Assembly (NCBI GenBank): GCA_963556145.1
Contig: OY744471.1
Span: forward strand, 1,233,590 to 1,297,589
Direction of reading: 5' to 3'
DNA length: 64,000 nucleotides
Source of the DNA: Hygrocybe punicea
Taxonomy: Eukaryota > Basidiomycota > Agaricomycetes > Agaricales > Hygrophoraceae
Shown: piece after piece, positions 10,563 to 21,958 of the stretch
How the letters are laid out: each line of letters starts with the position of its first letter
Numbering within the stretch: position 1 is the stretch's first letter
The notes under the pieces: generated by a model
The model's database searches: none
Told to the model about the DNA's origin: nothing
Seen by the model: only the letters and a program-made list of their open reading frames with translations
Program-made: the position numbers and the translations under genes

Positions 10563-11830
10563 TCATTGGATCATGTGATATGCAGAATTGCCAATTTGGG
10601 GTCTACACTTGCTGTAATGGGCAAGTGCACAGTCTGGCAAGTGCATTGCACGGTCAGGTTGGAGAGAGGCATTGTCCAGTGTGGGATTGGTGAAGGGAGT
10701 GTCTTGAGGTAGTGTGGATATAGTGGCAAGGTTGGTATGAAAGAAAACAAAGGAATGTGCTGGGGAAAAACCAACTAGGATGGTGGGATAGTCGAGGTCA
10801 GACATGTGAACAGTGTATGCTGTGCTGGATGACAATGTCTGTGTCAATGACATATCAAGGGGTGATGTCTTGTCCTGTGTGTGGAACAATGCGGTCCACC
10901 TGATGTCAGTATTCATCCAAGAAAGGGTATTGTTGTAAATGAGTGTGGGAGGTATCAAGGTTACAGATGGAAAAGGATAAATGAATGTGGGTCCAGGTTT
11001 TGAGTCATGGCACAGGTGACAAGCTGTGTGGGAACAAGTAGTTGGGTACTGCATTGAAGTGATGACATGTGAACAATACACAATAGGGGTCGGTTCACTG
11101 TATTGGGAAGTCATATGGTCTGTGGTCAAAGTATGAAGGTGTGTACTTCAGTGATAGTTGGGTTGGAGGGAACAGTGAAATGTCTTGTGATCAAGGATTG
11201 TTCAGAGTATACAAGCAGGTGAGGAATGTCATCAGATCGTCAGGGAGGATAATGGTAGGCATGGGATACGAAAGTGGAAACCATATATCCGGGAATGAAA
11301 ATTGTCAATTACGTGTTGGTATACTGTCAAGGTGGATGTTGGTTTCATCAATGAAGGAAGGTTGCCTTTTCCAGAGGCAAATCATGATGATGTACAAACC
11401 AATCAGGAAGGCAATCACTATGGCACCAATGATCATCACAGTTATGAACTGTTTGGTGAGGATAGCCATTGTGAGTTGGTTTGGGAAGACAGTATGTCAT
11501 ACAGCGAAGACAATGAAAGTGACATCCTTTGGCAAGGCAACTATTCAGGTACAGCAAGGTCACATGGGGATGTGTCCATGGTCGGTCTGGATTGTTCTAG
11601 AAGAAAGGATAAGAAGGGAACAAGAACAAGAATAAACAATGATGTCCAAAAGAAGACAAAAGACAAATGGGAATGAAAAAGGAAGGTGTGGTAATGTGGA
11701 ATCGTCATGGTGGGTACCAGAGTTGGAATCGGAGTTGTGGAGTTGAAAAATGTAACAATCCATTCACAGTAAGCTTTCTTAATGCCATCCATATCTTGCC
11801 TTACTGTTTCTGTTCTTTGAAGTGGCACCC
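10563..11830 (-). pseudogene. Frameshifted membrane-protein ORF, unknown family
   Basis: On the minus strand, one frame (about 11490-11360) reads TVMIIGAIVIAFLIGLYIIM, a clear transmembrane helix followed by basic CLWKRQP. Downstream, after a frame change, a 188-codon frame (11129-10563) continues with Thr/Ser/Tyr/His-rich text (YCSHVITSMQYPTT; TFIYPFPSVTLIPPT). Upstream (about 11760-11600) another hydrophobic segment lies in yet another frame. The pieces look like a single-pass membrane protein with a long extracellular domain, broken by frameshifts. I do not recognise the family. The surrounding transposon debris favours an inactive copy; unusual splicing is an alternative. Confidence 0.4.
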
Positions 11831-14381
11831 TTTGTTGTCAAATCATTGTTTTTGGATGTGGAGTATGTAAGTTAGACATTAGCTGATTTCTTGGATTCTT
11901 TTTCTCTTCAGTGGCAACACTGACTGCCTGTGGGTAGTCCAGACTTTGGATGTGTTTGAATGGAAATAATCTTTGTGTGGTTTGGAGAATTAGAGAAGCG
12001 TCAACCCTGTTGCGCTCACTCGGAGCCATGTCTTTTTCTTCATTAACTATGAATGGTGTCTAGGTCTTATTTGGTGCTGCATGCAGAATTCCAGTGGCTA
12101 AAAGCTTATTTGATGTAGCTATTCATCACTGTGTTTTGACTGCAATCTTCATTTATTATTTCACACTAATATTCTCATCATAAACTGAGACATGAAAGTT
12201 GGGTGATTTAGGTTGAATCCTTTATAAGTACTCCACACCAAATACACTGCCAGTTTGCATCCAGGTTAAGGGTGCAACCTCAGCCTGAACCTGCACCCCA
12301 TCTCAGGTTCACCACATCTAAACCCAGTTTGTAAGGTTCATGCACCATACCACGGATAGTCTATGAATGATTCAAATCAAGGAGCACTTGGACAATGGCA
12401 CAATTGTGATCAAATCCAAATGGCACTGTCAAACATTTCTCATTAAGCATGTATGCATGCAAAATTCTTTAAATGATGACTATAAAAATTCATCATGCAT
12501 ACTGCTTATAAAATTGTTGCTGATGGCTCACTGAAAGCTTTCCAAGAAATTTTACTGGATTCAAATGGAAGCTTGCTGATGACTGGATGTGAGAAGGTGA
12601 ATTTGAAAAGGGGTGGGAAAAGGACCCTGCTGCCCGAGTTTGGGAAAATCTTCCACCCTTCCAACGAACACCAAACAATAATACCGATATCAAACCTACT
12701 CGACACGTAATAACAATCGCTTCTATACAGCGCCTTATCGTTGCGAGATACCAGAGATGTCATCACTCAATACAGCAGGTACGTACAGTGTGCGAAGTAG
12801 AGGGTCCACCAGGAAGTATCGAACTAGAACATTATTGTCAACGTTGCGGTATGTGCTACTAACACCGTTTTTTCTCCCGCGAGATTACCTTTTTGAGTTC
12901 TGATCTCCATTCCTCATCTTCTTCTTCTTCTTCAGAAGGTCGGAGATCATCTCTTCCTCCGATGTCCGATGAATATATGGCCATAGACGGACGTTTTTCG
13001 GGACGGACGTTTTTCGGGACGCCCTAGCTCGCTGGGTTTACGGTGTGTGTTTGTTGTACGAAAACTATCATAGCCCAGTAGCGATCCCCAGCCACTTGGT
13101 GAGTATGAAATGGACTGAGTACTATTTATCGCCCATAATCATGACTCCCTTAGAGCCCCGAGGAGTCGAGTCAATCCATAACACCCCGATCAGTAAAACT
13201 GGTTACCCTCAACGCTCCTGCAGGAATCAATCCAGGGGCCCTACCCTAGTCTGCTTCGATGAAGGGAACACCGAGCCCGAAGGTTCGCAAAACGTAATCG
13301 AGGAGTAGTCGCCTTTGGACTTTGATGCATGATGCATTAATGACGAAAACCCTCAGCGTGATAAGCACAGAACTCATCCTAATCTTAACACGTTCGACAA
13401 CGATAACAATAATCGACGCCTACGCAGACAGATTCCATAATGTCCCTTGATCGCGGGGGTTTCAGGCCTCGGGACTCAGTACTCAGGCCCCAGGGTTCGA
13501 TATCATCCTCAAGCATCTGCATCTGCATCATCATTGGATCGGGTTGACGGATGTCACTCTCTCGATCAACACACGTTCAATGAAAGTGACATGAGCTCAG
13601 CAGTTCCGTAGGTAAACCCTTGTTTCCCTGTCCGCATACTTATCAAGTTACCTGAACGAATACAATGTGCGACGCTGTGGCCCACAGTACGAGAACGGGA
13701 ACAGGCGTATTTGGAGGGTTTTGTGCGGTACGGTGTGTGGGTATGAGTCTGCTCCGTATACGAGGAAAGTTCTGAGGCCTAAACCTTCATCCGCTGGGCG
13801 AGGGGACGTCACCAACCAAGGCATTTGCATTGAACTTTACGGGCTAACACCCCCCCATTCCTTGACACGTTATAGAGATTGAAGCCCTCACCCGTCCTCC
13901 CCCTCGTTTTTCCCCCATGGTTCCCCCATGGTAGAAGAGAAAGCTTGTTTCATGAGTTATATGTGGGCAAGATTATCAATGATCATTCGTTGCGGCGTTT
14001 ATCCGTCCTTGAGCTGGTGAGATTGGCAATGGATCCCGAGGACTCGCGGATGTGGGTTACAAAAAACAGTTGATGGAACTGTAATTACGCGGGAGCCCGA
14101 GCAAGGGGTGAGGCAGACGAATCATTGGCAGGAATGAGAAGAAAGAAGCCATTCCAGTTGCATGTTTGGGTGTTCGTGGTACTGAGTTAGACTTTGCACG
14201 AGGCGAGTCGCCGGGATGAGAAGCCTCGCCTGATAGGAGACCGGGGTTGACCTCAGCAAAGCTGATGCATGATTGCATGATGGCGAAGGCAGGAAGCGCT
14301 GCCTTGGGAAGGGCCATGAAGCTGAGAACGTTGTCTACATTTGTGTGCTAGAATCTGCGTTATGTACAAGTTCTTTAGTTT
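11831..14381. other. No confident gene; short tandem repeat inside
   Basis: Several frames of 60-90 codons open (for example minus 12766-12506, plus 13045-13308, minus 14317-14057, the last starting MALPKAALPAFAIMQSCISF), but none shows a domain or a convincing exon chain. A CTT microsatellite lies near 12920-12935. Confidence 0.4.
12989..13020. repeat. Tandem 16-bp repeat, two exact copies
   Basis: The unit ggacgtttttcgggac occurs twice head-to-tail without a spacer. Function unknown; could be replication slippage. Confidence 0.85.
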
Positions 14382-15359
14382 TTACTTACATAAACCCAAG
14401 ACAACACCTCCCAATTTAAAGTACAATGAACAAACCAAAATGCCTGCCAAAAAGGAGAGAAATGAATTAGCGTCCAAGGGCATCATCCATTGCCATCTCC
14501 TTGATTTCTGTGCTTGTGTCCTAATAGCAATATCGTCCTTCTCGTACACTTTGGCTTTGCGCTGGAAATTGATTGTGGACTGGGGTGCTTCAAGGATGCC
14601 GGGGAGACCATCGATACTCGTTGCATTGCATTCCAACCAATATCCCTTCATAGATTTCTTGGGCGCCGAGTGTTGCGGGTCAGGTGGGGCGTCCGGAGCG
14701 CTGTCAAAGACCTCTTTGGTATGACAGAATTCCATGAGCCGCGTCCGGTGACCTTGGAACTGGAAGAACGGAACGGCATATCCGCAAGACTAGTGAAAGT
14801 TGGAACAGATGTCCATGAAGCGAACAGGACTAGTAAGTACTTGGAACATACCGTTCCGACCTTGTGGATATTAATGAGGATGGCGGCGCGGGATCCGGGT
14901 TTACGAACATCGAGTGGGAGCAGTTTTTCGTATTCCGGTGTACCGAACTCGTGCACTGTTCCTGTGGGGAGGTGCATGTTTTGATGTTGATGCGCGTGAT
15001 CTCGATATGCGTAGCTACCTTTTCCAAAAAATCTAACAATCCTAGGTGGCCCTTCGAATGCACTGAATAACACTGTGATCCTCCTGTTCTCCCGTATATG
15101 TGCGATGGTCTCTATTCCTGGTGGACTTGAAAAGTCAGCAAAGGTTGTCTGGATGTTATGACTTTTATTTACCACTCCCAGTGCAGTCCTCGTACCATGC
15201 AGTGTGAGAGTCAACGACGTGAAAAGTGCCCGCAAGACCTTTTGGCGAGAGATTAATGTGGCCATCGTCGGATAACGGGGCAGTGGCTACCCAGAACAGT
15301 TCCTGCTTTCGTACCCAAGGGATGATGAAGTCAGGAATTTCATTGTAGAACTTGCCCAT
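14382..15359 (-). CDS. PPOX/FMN-binding split-barrel family protein (267 aa)
   Basis: Pyridoxamine 5'-phosphate oxidase-related flavoprotein of the fungal group with MGKFYNEIPDFIIPWV at the N-terminus. Four exons, 15359-15173, 15117-15019, 14961-14852 and 14789-14382, join in frame with GT-AG introns of 55, 57 and 62 nt and give 267 residues. Family text includes ELFWVATAPLSDDGHINLSP, VDSHTAWYEDCTGSG, FSAFEGPPRIVRFFGKGTV and AVPFFQFQGHRTRLMEF; the FMN-binding barrel covers roughly residues 15-190. The C-terminus ends in a hydrophobic stretch (FLSFLAGILVCSLYFKLGG) that may be a membrane anchor. Substrate is not known for this group. It diverges from the flavin monooxygenase gene starting at 15684; the 324 bp between them may be a shared promoter. 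Confidence 0.85.
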
Positions 15360-15683
15360 GGCGGGTCTAATTGCAAGGGGATCACAAAACCGGCTTTATG
15401 AATTTGTTGATCTGAATGGAGATGAGCCACGGTTGCAGTACGAGACAAGATAGCCTAGTCCTTGCATTTCACTTGGATAAAGCTAGCGAACGAACAAGTG
15501 ATTCTCGTAATTTGATGGTCTGCCGCTCAAAACTTAACCGTATCCATCCGTTCGCCGTACAGTTGGCAAACGTGAAGCTTAGGCTTCTTACTCACGACCC
15601 AGAATCGAGGGGGCAAACGCAAAATATGATCTTGATGTCGTGGCAGTGACAGCCAAAGTTTGGATTTCAACGTCCAGCTCGGA

Positions 15684-17216
15684 ATGGGCTGCGTGCAACC
15701 TCGGCCACGACGTGTTCTCATCATAGGTGGCGGTCCATGTGGACTCGTATCTCTCCGGAACCTGTCAGAACGGGGCAATTTCGAAACAGTCCAGCTGGTC
15801 GAGAGGAGAGACGACGTCGGCGGTGTCTGGTGAGTCCGATGATAAACAGGAGCTTGCAACTGAAAGTCGAGTTTCTTGTCTGCAGGCATCTAGACAACCC
15901 TGATTCACCGACCAATCTGCACGATCGACCCCGATGGCCCTCTCCCGCCTACCCTGGCATGATAGGTAATGTCCTACAGGAGTACCTGTCCTTCTCCCAA
16001 CACCCCTTTCATCCCCGGGCTTCGACCATTCAGCCCTTCCCGACGCTCGCAGAAACACATGCGTACCTCCGTGAATTCGCTCAACCGTTCATCGCCATGG
16101 GTAAAATCAGATTAAACGCCGAAGTCGTCCACGTGGATGAAGTTGGGGTTGGCGATTGGAGGGTCGTGGTAAAGGACTGGAGCACCCAAGGCCGGGGTAG
16201 GGAGGTCGAAGAACGGTGGGATGCTGTGGTGGTCGCTACGGGATGGTATGATAACCCGATATGGCCTGACTGCGATGGCTTGGATGAATTGAGAGCAAAA
16301 GGGTTTGCCAAGCATGCAAAAGAATACCGGGGACCAGCGGGATACGAAGGCAAGGTACGATTTCCATTCATCTCTAATCCTTGTCGTATTGTTTCATTTT
16401 TCTCTTACATAGCGCGTAGTGGTAATCGGGAACGGAAATTCTTCCAACGACATCGCCGCGCAAGTAGTTGCACTCTCCCAACCACCCGTATACCGATCCA
16501 TCCGTCGCCCTCCCCTCTTCCGCTTTGTGTGCCTTCCCGACCCCCGCATTGTAGACATCGCTCCCGCCGTCAAATTTAGCGTGAATCATACACCTCAGGG
16601 TGAGAAGGTAACTGTCCACCTTAAAGATGGGTCCGAGGTTCCTGACGTGGACGCCCTCTTCTTTGGCACCGGGTACACTCACGGTTTCCCCTTCCTTCGT
16701 GTCCTCGATCCTCCCGGTGCCGAGAGTGAGAAGCAGACGCTCGTCCACTTGGTCTCCCCGACGACCCGACCGACCCGCATACCATTTCTCTACCGCCAAA
16801 TCCTCTACGCGCACAACCCCTCCTTGGCCTTCATTGGCGCGATCATGTGCCTGACACCCTTCATCATGGCTGACTTGTGCAGCACGTTCCTGGCGCTCGC
16901 GTGGTCAGGGGCGCTGCCATACCCGGAAACGGCAGCAGCGCGTTCGATGGACGACGAAGAGCGGATGGAGATGGTGCGGAGACTGCGTGCAGAGACTGAC
17001 AATCCGTCCAACTTCATCGCATGCCACGTCTTGGCGGACAAGGAGCAGGCGTATGCGAGCGGGCTTCGAGAGGAGGTTGTGCGGGCCAGGCAGGAATTTG
17101 ATGGCGTGCTTGCCGATTGGAGCGTGGAGGAGTTGGCGGTGAGAGATGTGATGTATCCGAAGAAGTTGGAGGCGCTGAGGCTCGCGCGAGAGATGGAAGA
17201 AATTGACCGCTCATAG
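15684..17216 (+). CDS. Flavin-containing monooxygenase (472 aa)
   Basis: FAD- and NADPH-dependent monooxygenase, probably oxidising a small molecule. Exons 15684-15829, 15886-16354 and 16413-17216 join in frame to 472 residues. The N-terminal FAD fold shows IIGGGPCGL (GxGxxG) and VERRDDVGGVW at residues 11-49; VVVATGWYDNPIWP is the FATGY-like signature; VVVIGNGNSSNDIA (about residues 206-219) is the NADPH GxGxxS motif, placed right after intron 2. Start chosen at the ATG that gives a short MGCVQPRPRR leader before the FAD motif. Length matches the usual 450-500. Divergent neighbour is a flavoprotein; whether they act together is unknown. Confidence 0.9.
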
Positions 17217-17443
17217 AGGTGCTGTTACACATGTGTTAGAATTGGTTGCTGTTCTCTCCGCATAGATTTAGATAGAAATTACAGTTGACTATCTCATACT
17301 GGTACCCTCCTCAGGTCACGCATTATGAGATCAGATTTTCGGCAGGCCTACCATTCTGGTCAGTACCTCATTATGCACGACATCACCAGCAATTAAATTA
17401 AATTAAATTCAGGTAACTATTGCGACATTCGTACCCTGCCTCA
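17217..17443. other. Convergent 3' region with AATTA microsatellite
   Basis: Short 3' intergenic spacer between convergent genes. Contains a pentanucleotide run (aattaaattaaattaaatt) near 17392-17410. Confidence 0.6.
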
Positions 17444-18290
17444 TCATTGGCTCTTTCCAGCAGAGGCTTTCTCAGATACTCTGGCAGCGAAGTTTAAAGA
17501 GGAGATCAAGTCCTTGCCCAGTTGTATAACAATAAGGAAGGGGAAAAGAATCCAAAGTCTGGAACACAAAGAAGAATCACTTCTCTCAGCCTCACAGATA
17601 GGACAGAAGAATTCGACATACCCGTTTGGGAGAATCCAATACAAAAGCAAGGTCTCCATGTTGTTATGCCCGGCAGCACAACCGGCGCAGAAGTATTCCT
17701 GCGCCCAATAGAGGACCGTCTTGGACAACGTCATGCCTGCGGCCAGGAATCCGATTATCGGAGCAGGTGGCCACGAAGCGATGTGTGTGAGGTAGAGATA
17801 GGCCAAGTTAAGAAGTGTCTCAAATACGTTTAACAACGCTGATATCGAATTCAAGTTGTAAATAAGTTATTGGCGTGGTAACGAAACAGAGAAACATGCC
17901 TTGAGCATTTGTGAACCCATCTCCCCTTAAATAAGCGTCGACACCATAGATCTGACGTTGGTTGAGTCAGGCCCATGGGGGAACGAAAGAAGGAACTCAC
18001 CAAATCAACGTCCTGGTATAGCCCATAAGGCTCCCATATCCAATGAAGATCGCCCCCAACCATGGAGCGTGGTCTGCACCACCGATATCGAGAATTATTA
18101 CCGCTGATCAGTGTCGTAGGTGTCGGGGTTGAGTGAAAATTCTTACCGCATGAAGCAATAACCCACATCCCAAGCTACTATGGGGGCGGCAAGTAAGAAC
18201 CACAGTGATATCCTGCAAAGATAGTCAAGAGACTGCAAATTGGTCCGGGGTTTCCAGATGGCCTCACCAAGTATGTGATTTGACTGCCAT
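17444..18290 (-). CDS. EXPERA-like integral membrane protein (181 aa)
   Basis: Six exons, 18290-18268, 18212-18147, 18073-18001, 17951-17900, 17838-17622 and 17558-17444, sum to 181 codons plus stop. The product has about four hydrophobic helices: ISLWFLLAAPIVAWDVGYCF, VFETLLNLAYLYLTHI, PIIGFLAAGMTLSKTVLYWA and WILFPFLIVIQLGKDL. Signature text MRPRSMVGGDLHWIWEPYGL and GHNNMETLLLYWILPNG matches a fungal family related to the EXPERA (EBP/TMEM97-type) fold; I am fairly but not fully sure of that name. Function (sterol or lipid handling at the ER) would be inference. Exon 1 is only 23 nt. The fourth intron uses a GC donor (gcatgt) because only that joint keeps NAQ-ALLNVFETLL in frame. Confidence 0.75.
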
Positions 18291-18376
18291 GTCCCTGTGT
18301 GATGATTTGACTGTCCCTGAAATGGTGAGAATCTCGTTCGTCGTAGGGTTAGGGTTGCCAAGGGAACAAGGCGCAG

Positions 18377-18423
18377 CCGCAGTGACTCTCAGGCACCCGC
18401 AGTGGCTCTCAGGCACCCGCAGC
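18377..18423. repeat. 20-bp tandem repeat upstream of a membrane-protein gene
   Basis: The unit ccgcagtgactctcaggcac is repeated twice (one mismatch) with a third partial copy. It sits 70 bp before the ATG at 18492, in the divergent promoter shared with the EXPERA-like gene. Confidence 0.8.
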
Positions 18424-18491
18424 TGACTCCTCATTTAAGCCTAGGCTACACGACAAGTTTTCCGCTTCAGAAACATCAACGACCAGCTGCC

Positions 18492-19251
18492 ATGGCTAGC
18501 CCGACTCCGAACGCTCACTGGCAGATAGCGGGTCTCCACCTGCTCTTCTTCTTTCGGTTCATCCAACTTGGCTCCGTCACCATCACCGGCTTCATCTATT
18601 GCTATCTAGTATGGCACCATAACAATCACATTTGCGTGTACCGCCCCTGGCAATGCACTCCGACGGAGTTGAGCTATGTCGAGGTACCATGGGAGTACAA
18701 GCTCGTCATCGCAGCTGTAAGTTGTTCTCTCACATATTTGCATGCAAAGAACTTCTTTCAAAGAATTGACTCGTTGTAAGTGCACACTTGCCTTCTTAGA
18801 AAGTTACATATCCACCGCAATGTTACTTCGTCCGCAACGGATGCTGAACTATCGAAGACTTCTCCTTACTACGACTCCCGTGGTGGCCTTAATCGGGGCC
18901 GCATGCACCGCGATATTCAAGAACCCTTCCACTTCGATGTTTTGTTGGTTCCTTCACATTCCAGGGTCATTAAAGTCTAATGTCGAGGAGAAGAATTGTG
19001 TTATTGTCGTAGACGGATATGTGTCCTTGAGCATTGCTACGTGAGTATCAGTTTCCTCTTCTTGGTGGACTATCGAATTGATTGTGTGGATCCACGGTAG
19101 TGGGTTTTCTGCCTTCATATTCCTGATGTCTGCTATTGTGGTGTTCTCTCATGCCGTGCGGGAGAAAAGGATTATGTTACCGGTCGATAATTCTCCTGCC
19201 GAGCCTGAAGCGGTGGAGGGTGGAAAAGAGGGAAATATCGTCCAAGTGTAG
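18492..19251 (+). CDS. Multi-pass membrane protein, unknown function (frame conflict at intron 1)
   Basis: Exon 1 (18492-18716) encodes MASPTPNAHWQIAG followed by a helix (LHLLFFFRFIQLGSVTITGF) and a loop rich in Cys/Trp/Tyr. A later exon (from about 18800 to 19041) encodes LLLTTTPVVALIGAACTAIF and VIVVDGYVSLSIAT, and a last exon (19110-19251) encodes GFSAFIFLMSAIVVFSHAV and a Glu-rich tail ending NIVQV. The last junction (donor at 19042) is clean. The first is not: the perfect donor gtaagt at 18717 leaves phase 0, while the best acceptor before the second helix requires phase 1. So either an unusual splice or a one-base change is present. Probably a four-helix fungal membrane protein; no family name offered. 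Confidence 0.5.
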
Positions 19252-19555
19252 GAGGCGCGGCACGGGTTTGCGGTAAACGGCTGTCTTTTCCTGCTCAGAG
19301 CTCAGAACTTTATTGTTTGAAGGGTAACTCTTCGTTGTACTATCTCTTTGTTGGGGTTCTCGGAAACGCTACGGATTATTCGGTACTTGGCATTATACCA
19401 ATGTGTAACTCCTTCGCCAGTTCTGAATTTTGGATAGTGAGCTGCACAAACTTCGACGCCTCACCCGTGTCGTTTCTTGTTGGCGGGAAGCGAACCGCCA
19501 TTCTCATTCGCGACATCCCAACCTTCAAAACACCATAACTCAAGAGTTATGGGAT

Positions 19556-20734
19556 CTACCAAGATGCGAGGCGCATGCCATCCAGCGTGCTGATGGCAAG
19601 GGAATGGTCTTTTGCTGCACTACTCCCGGGCCGTCGGTCACGCCAGGAGTCTACTCCTCGGAACAGCTGTCCCGCAAACACTTGTAATTTTCATACATGT
19701 GACACGAGTCTAGTCAACAACACATGCATGAAACAAAGAACAGAAAAAACTCACATTGCGCGAGGAGCATCGATATCATGTTAACCGTCAACAATGCGGA
19801 GAAAATGACAGTCAAAAGCCACACCAACGGGAGCTGCGAATATATTGCAAGACAAATGGTTGAGGTGAGAAGACATATCACGCCAGCTCCGATTGCAACC
19901 ATTGGGTTCTCCGCCCAATCCCCAATCTCCACTAGAGTTCCCCCGGAGTTCTTCGGCAAAGCGTTCAAAAACGAAATGAGGATGGGCAAAGAGCCGAAGT
20001 ATCGGAGACACAAAAGCCCAATGATAGTGAACCTGCCACCGCAGCGGAGAATTGAAAGGTGGTCACAAAATGGTTCATCGAATAGGTTGTCGATGGAGTA
20101 TCGACGTGTAATCCAGAACCGCCTCCGTCGAGCCAATTCTCGCTGAAGTTCGCGCAATAATGACGTGCCTTCAAACTCTGCGGACAGCTTATCAACGAGG
20201 TCGTTCTGATGATTGTCACGCAATCGCAGGAGTTCTGGCCATCGTTCAATAATCTTTTGAATCTTGAGGGCATGAATGATGCCGAAACTGGTTCCCGAAA
20301 TATCGAGTGCCAAACCAACAAAACCGAAGCCATTAGTGACTACCTGCAAAGCAGTGTCGTTCTTCTCGAATGTAATGGAGAGGACTTGTGCTTGGACTGC
20401 AGCAATGAATGCACCCTGCGCAAAAAATATTTGGCAAAATGAATCAAGTTAGAAGAGAGATAGGTCCTAGAACTTACCACGACAGTAAGCCCATGAATTA
20501 TTTCTACCATATGCTTCTGGTCCTGAAATTCTTTCTCAAGGAAAACTTTAGCGTAATCGTTGTCTCGCTTCAGGAAACTGAGAACTCCAGCAATCGTGGT
20601 ACGCGTCAATTCCTGGTCTGGCTTCTCAGAGGAGGTGAGTAGGGAGGTCCGATTAATATTGGTGGTTCCGGATTCACATCAATCGTTTGATCAGGTTGCA
20701 TGAAATGCTCATGCAATGTTGAACTTGAAGACAT
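19556..20734 (-). CDS. Multi-pass membrane protein, unknown function
   Basis: Downstream exons are well defined: one ending at 20478 (LTVV, donor gtaagt), one starting around 20416 and running to 19755, and 19680-19556, with stop TAG at 19556. The text has helices GFGFVGLALDISGTSFGII, YFGSLPILISFLNALP, VAIGAGVICLLTSTICLAIY and LVWLLTVIFSALLTVNMISM, and a basic helical cytoplasmic segment (RELQRELARRRRFWITRRYS). The N-terminal part seems to start at the ATG at 20734 (MSSSSTLHEHFMQPDQTID), but that frame must shift near 20640 to reach KPDQELTRTTIAGVLSFLKR, and I see no canonical intron there. Family unknown, though such proteins are common in mushrooms. Confidence 0.55.
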
Positions 20735-21259
20735 GAAGCCGTGAATGTAAGAGTGAAAAGCACCGAGAGACTGGGTGCCTGAGCGCTAAAAAGTTATACC
20801 AACCAACAAGAGCCGCCCACCAAGCTGTGGTACGGGTCAGGGCGGATCGTAACGGACGCCAAGGAAGCGGAAAGACAAGGGTGGGAAGGAGGCGAGGGAC
20901 AAAATGGCCACCGAAGAAGGATCCGCCGCGACGACTGGCTGTCTGGAGATCTGCGAAGGTACTACGAGACCGTTTGTTAAGACTGCGATGATATTTCGAT
21001 TTCCATACGGCGGGATAGCAATTGCAAGACTCAAAGCACAAACACCAGTAATATGTTACACTACGACAGCATCACTCCCAAAATACCTCCGGGAAGAGGT
21101 ACAACCAATCGCCAAACTTCGTCATTCGTATACGCACTCGGCGGGAATGCGACCCAGACATGTAAATTTTTATTTACGAAATAGTAGAAGGTGTACTTGG
21201 TGTCGGAAGCTGCATTTTGATGAGGGCACAATGTAGATGGGATGAGAGACTACTCACAT
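20735..21259. other. No gene confidently recognised
   Basis: Open frames on both strands (plus 20904-21236; minus 21041-20709 and 21034-20837), none with a recognised domain. Probably 5' and 3' flanks of the neighbouring minus-strand genes. Confidence 0.4.
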
Positions 21260-21958
21260 TCAATCTGCTTCTTCTCGGGGCAGCTCCATTGTGTCGATTT
21301 CACCCAAAGTTTTGCCATCTCTACAGCTTCCTATCCGTAGAATGTGAGACAAGATGCGAGGACAAAAGCCGAACACACGCACGGTGAAATTCTTCGGTCT
21401 ATCTGCAAGTCTTGGATATTTACTCTCTAAACCAGTATCGTCCCATTTTGTTTCGGTACGGTCTTTCCTCCCAATGGTGAAATACAGTTTGCCATGCAAG
21501 AATCCAATATCACTCGAGAGATCTTCCCTTCTCTTCTCAAACACTGCTACTTCCTCACCATGGTGGCCAAGCACCAATTTCCAGTGCTCAGGTTCAATAT
21601 CAGCCCATACCCAATTACCTTCCTGGTTCTTGGTAGAGCATTTGAGAAGAACATTCACCGGCCTCGGATCAGTCATACGAGATCCAAGAACTCTGATTGC
21701 TGCGAGGATGGCATCCTTACCGAGCAGGATCAGATGAGGGCTTCAACAAGATTGGACGGTACCTGCATCGTATGTCGCAGGAAAGGGGACAACAGCATAG
21801 TAATCACGACTGCCCTCCTCGGTGGCAGGTAACACAAAAGTCAGTGTTTTGCGTTCAATTGTGTTATTACCCGCAGGAGTTGGAGGATTATCGATGTTGT
21901 TCGAGTTAACGTTCGTATCCTCAGTTGCTAAACGAGATTGGTCTTCACTGAAAGACAT
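21260..21958 (-). CDS. Hypothetical protein, two exons (211 aa)
   Basis: Exon 1 (21958-21763) and exon 2 (21699-21260) join across a 63-nt GT-AG intron to 211 residues. Text: N-terminal Asn/Thr-rich MSFSEDQSRLATEDTN, then TIERKTLTFVLPATEEGSRD, AIRVLGSRMTDPRPVNVLLK, and a soluble C-terminal half with many charged residues (WADIEPEHWKLVLGHHGEEV; PREEAD end). No membrane helix or known catalytic motif seen. The regular splice and coding composition support a real gene, but I do not recognise the family. Confidence 0.6.

Noticed and set aside
13601..13617. Stretch ttccgtaggtaaaccct resembles the conserved 3' end of 18S rRNA
   Set aside because: Only about 14 of 15 bases match and no further rRNA or ITS sequence follows on either side; chance match.
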